A stretch of 8,008 nucleotides of DNA, taken from an uncultured bacterium. Lineage in GTDB: Bacteria; Armatimonadota; Zipacnadia; Zipacnadales; Zipacnadaceae. The notes beneath the pieces were generated by a model. The model was not told the origin of the DNA, did not search any database, and saw only the letters and a program-made list of their open reading frames with translations. Location of the stretch: the NCBI GenBank assembly GCA_937928475.1, contig CALFVE010000284.1:1-8008 (forward strand), read 5' to 3'. A program made the position numbers and the translations under genes. Positions 6,299 through 8,008 of the stretch are shown piece after piece (the first letter of the stretch is position 1; each line of letters starts with the position of its first letter).

Positions 6299-6355
6299 GG
6301 CGAGCAACTCCTCCTTTCGTCAGCCTCCGAACAGGTCGAAATCTCCCGCCCCGGC

Positions 6356-8008
6356 TCACTCGGACTGGTCTAGTTCAAACAGATACAGCCTGCTCACCTC
6401 TTCCCCACTCAAGGGCCGCTCATAGATACGCACTCCGCGTATGTAATGATTGGCCAACACCTGCGGGAAGGCCGCTTGGCCGGCAGGGACGTTCAGCCCG
6501 CCGAGTTTTAGGGGCAAAGAGGCATGCGCCAGCCACGTGCCGGGGAAGAACTGCAAGGGCAGACTGCCGGCCAGCTCCCCGTCAGCGTATACCCGTGCCT
6601 CCTCTGGGGCGAGGGTCGCGGCGACATGCAGCCACTGCTCGTTCTGCCAGGGGTAAGGCAAGATAAGTTGAAAGTTCTCGTTGCGGTGGTTGGCGGCCTG
6701 AAAGCGAAAGAGCGGGGCTCCCCATGCGGTTTGCTCCAACGACAGTTGCACTATCCCGGGCTGAAAGCCGCCGCCGGGGTAATTGGCGATTAGGGAGCCA
6801 CCGGACGCGCCCGCTTCCGGGTAGATCCACCCGGTCACGGTAAACCCGTTTGCCTTGCCGAGGGCGGGGGAGGCGCTAACCTCAGCTCCCGCGTGGATCA
6901 TTTCACGCGGCAGAGCCAAGGCCCGGCTGGGCGCGCCCCAGAAGGGGTCCTGTACTATCCGGGCACCGGCCACCGGGCGCGCGCTCAATCCGCCTACCAC
7001 GTCCGGAATCACCTCTCCCGGCGCCTCTTGGCACGGCCAGTAGTGGGCCAACCCTTCCCTGATGTCGCCCGCCTCCACCTGGCCCGACCTCGGAGAAGCC
7101 TCCGGGGTCAGCGCGGTGGTCAACTCAGGCACAACGAAGGAGCCGTCCGCCTGGGCCAATCGAGCAATCACCCGCCACTCACCCGTCCCTTGCGTTACCT
7201 TGATAAGCAGGCGGTTCCACCCAGCCCGCAGCCTCACTGGCAAGCGGAAGTCGTCCGGGGTAGGCACCCCGAAGCGATCTTGACCGCCCACCAGCTCCCC
7301 GTTGACCCACACCTTGTACCCGTCATCGCTACCCAGGAGCAGATGGCAGGATACCGCCCGCGGCGCATAGACGTAGGTGTGCACGTAGGCAACCTGATGG
7401 TGCAGGGGCGTGCCCTGGCCATACTTGATCAGGAAGTCGACCATGGCCCCCGGCGCTTCCTCGGATCTGACGGCCGTCCACTCTCGGCCACCCGAAACCA
7501 GACCCGGCCGGGGCTCCACCGAGAGCTCGCCCACGAAATCCTGGTCGTAGCCGGTGCCCTGGTTTTCCCCCACTGGGAAGGGCCCACAAGCCAGCCACTG
7601 AGTTATGAAGGGGGCCTCTCCCAGGTCCACGCGCTGCAAGACTCCCTTCGAGAAGGCGCCGGAGTCATCGCAAGCATACACACCGTAGTACACGCTGCGC
7701 ACTTTCTCGGCGACCCGGTCCACCCAACGCGTAGCCCGGCCCTCGTAGACTACTCGGCCGTCCTGGGGATTGCGCGGGTAGTCTTGGTTGTTACGGATGA
7801 CTCGCACTTTGCGCAGCCCATAGTCGGTAGGCAGCCGCCAGGAAAGCTTCACCTGCGGGCCCTGCGGGACGGCGACCAAGTCCCAGACGTCCGTGACCGG
7901 CGGAGGCATCGCGCTGAACCGAAGACCGGTATAAGGCTGACCGTCTGCCTGTCGAACCTTTAGGCTCAGCCGCGCCCCCTGGCCGTTGTCTTCCAGTTGG
8001 GCCAGAAG
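6356..8008 (-). CDS. Modular FN3 / PA14-like / LamG extracellular-type protein, C-terminal part
   Basis: The frame is open from the right window edge to TGA 6358-6356, giving 550 residues of a longer protein. An internal ATG at 7909 exists, but the 33 codons upstream (ending DGQPYTGLRFSA) continue the protein without a stop and look like domain sequence, so the true start lies outside. Visible residues 34-130: an FN3-like sandwich (VKLSWRLP, then RKVRVIRN, then VYYGVYACDDSGAFS). Residues about 131-300: a PA14/jelly-roll-like domain with WLACGPFP, HTYVYAPRAVSCHLLLGSDD, VWVNGELV and GWNRLLIKVTQG. Residues about 318-545: a LamG/concanavalin-like domain with HYWPCQE, FTVTGWIYP, EQWLHVAATL, VYADGELAGSL and GVRIYERPLSGEEV. 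These modules bind glycans or protein surfaces; any catalytic domain would be in the missing N-terminus. The 222-bp gap after it leaves operon membership open, but the theme matches the downstream genes. Confidence 0.8.
   Translation of the reverse strand, partial: LLAQLEDNGQGARLSLKVRQADGQPYTGLRFSAMPPPVTDVWDLVAVPQGPQVKLSWRLPTDYGLRKVRVIRNNQDYPRNPQDGRVVYEGRATRWVDRVAEKVRSVYYGVYACDDSGAFSKGVLQRVDLGEAPFITQWLACGPFPVGENQGTGYDQDFVGELSVEPRPGLVSGGREWTAVRSEEAPGAMVDFLIKYGQGTPLHHQVAYVHTYVYAPRAVSCHLLLGSDDGYKVWVNGELVGGQDRFGVPTPDDFRLPVRLRAGWNRLLIKVTQGTGEWRVIARLAQADGSFVVPELTTALTPEASPRSGQVEAGDIREGLAHYWPCQEAPGEVIPDVVGGLSARPVAGARIVQDPFWGAPSRALALPREMIHAGAEVSASPALGKANGFTVTGWIYPEAGASGGSLIANYPGGGFQPGIVQLSLEQTAWGAPLFRFQAANHRNENFQLILPYPWQNEQWLHVAATLAPEEARVYADGELAGSLPLQFFPGTWLAHASLPLKLGGLNVPAGQAAFPQVLANHYIRGVRIYERPLSGEEVSRLYLFELDQSE

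Larger units (their letters stand above)
6134..6355 (-). promoter_or_regulatory. 222-bp gap upstream of the beta-helix operon, candidate promoter/leader
   Basis: This is the largest non-coding gap between the genes here and the natural place for an operon promoter or for attenuation after the LamG gene. It contains a strong orphan Shine-Dalgarno (AAAGGAGGAG, 6317-6308), a 42-codon ORF, a G-quadruplex motif and a 7-bp inverted repeat, each listed separately. A poor promoter match on the minus strand is TTGGGT, 16 nt, TAGTGT, ending near 6242; I do not rely on it. No hairpin followed by a T-run is present, so nothing clearly ends transcription of the upstream gene. Confidence 0.4.

Noticed and set aside
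6318..6345. Imperfect hairpin (TTTCG...CGAAA) after the LamG gene stop
   Set aside because: The stem is broken by an asymmetric internal loop and lacks a T-tract; not supportable as a terminator.
5811..6359. Minus-strand 182-codon frame across the leader into the malectin-fusion gene
   Set aside because: Most of it overlaps the beta-helix domain in the wrong frame. Only its short Tat-like stretch is notable and is reported as a finding.
6893..7963. Plus-strand open frame of about 356 codons opposite the LamG protein
   Set aside because: The opposite strand has coherent FN3, PA14-like and LamG motifs; this frame gives low-complexity Arg/Pro/His-rich sequence without domain features, as expected for an antisense shadow in GC-rich DNA.

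Overview
The window is GC-rich bacterial DNA. Every gene I can support lies on the minus strand, so transcription runs from right to left. Start sites carry purine-rich Shine-Dalgarno sequences, including a near-perfect AAGGAGGT. Three features point to a free-living, polysaccharide-handling bacterium of the Armatimonadota/Planctomycetota/Hydrogenedentes type: twin-arginine signal sequences on exported beta-helix proteins, a large polytopic protein resembling the DUF6785/DUF6784 family, and LamG and malectin modules. This is an inference from protein families; no ribosomal or marker gene is present to prove it.

Layout in transcription order: (1) 8008-6356, the 3' part of a large modular extracellular-type protein (FN3-like, PA14-like jelly roll, LamG), whose start lies beyond the window. 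(2) A 222-bp gap (6355-6134) holding a possible 42-codon ORF, a four-tract G-quadruplex motif and a long-range inverted repeat. (3) 6133-4739, a pectate-lyase-superfamily beta-helix fused to a C-terminal malectin domain. (4) 4742-3705, a Tat-exported beta-helix protein whose GTG start overlaps the previous stop by 4 bp. (5) 3700-2438, a second Tat-exported beta-helix protein, 4 bp after the previous stop. (6) 2346-310, a membrane protein with about 12 or more segments. (7) 195-1, the N-terminus of a gene running off the left edge, resembling uroporphyrinogen-decarboxylase-like proteins.

Taken together, genes 2 to 5 of this order look like one translationally coupled operon. It makes three different beta-helix proteins and one polytopic membrane protein, preceded by a carbohydrate-recognition-type protein. 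The most economical reading is a secreted or surface glycan binding or cleavage module with a dedicated membrane partner, arranged differently from a Bacteroidetes SusC/SusD locus. Substrate, catalytic activity and transport function cannot be read from the sequence. No tRNA, rRNA, mobile element, CRISPR array or convincing intrinsic terminator was seen, and no plus-strand gene is supported.
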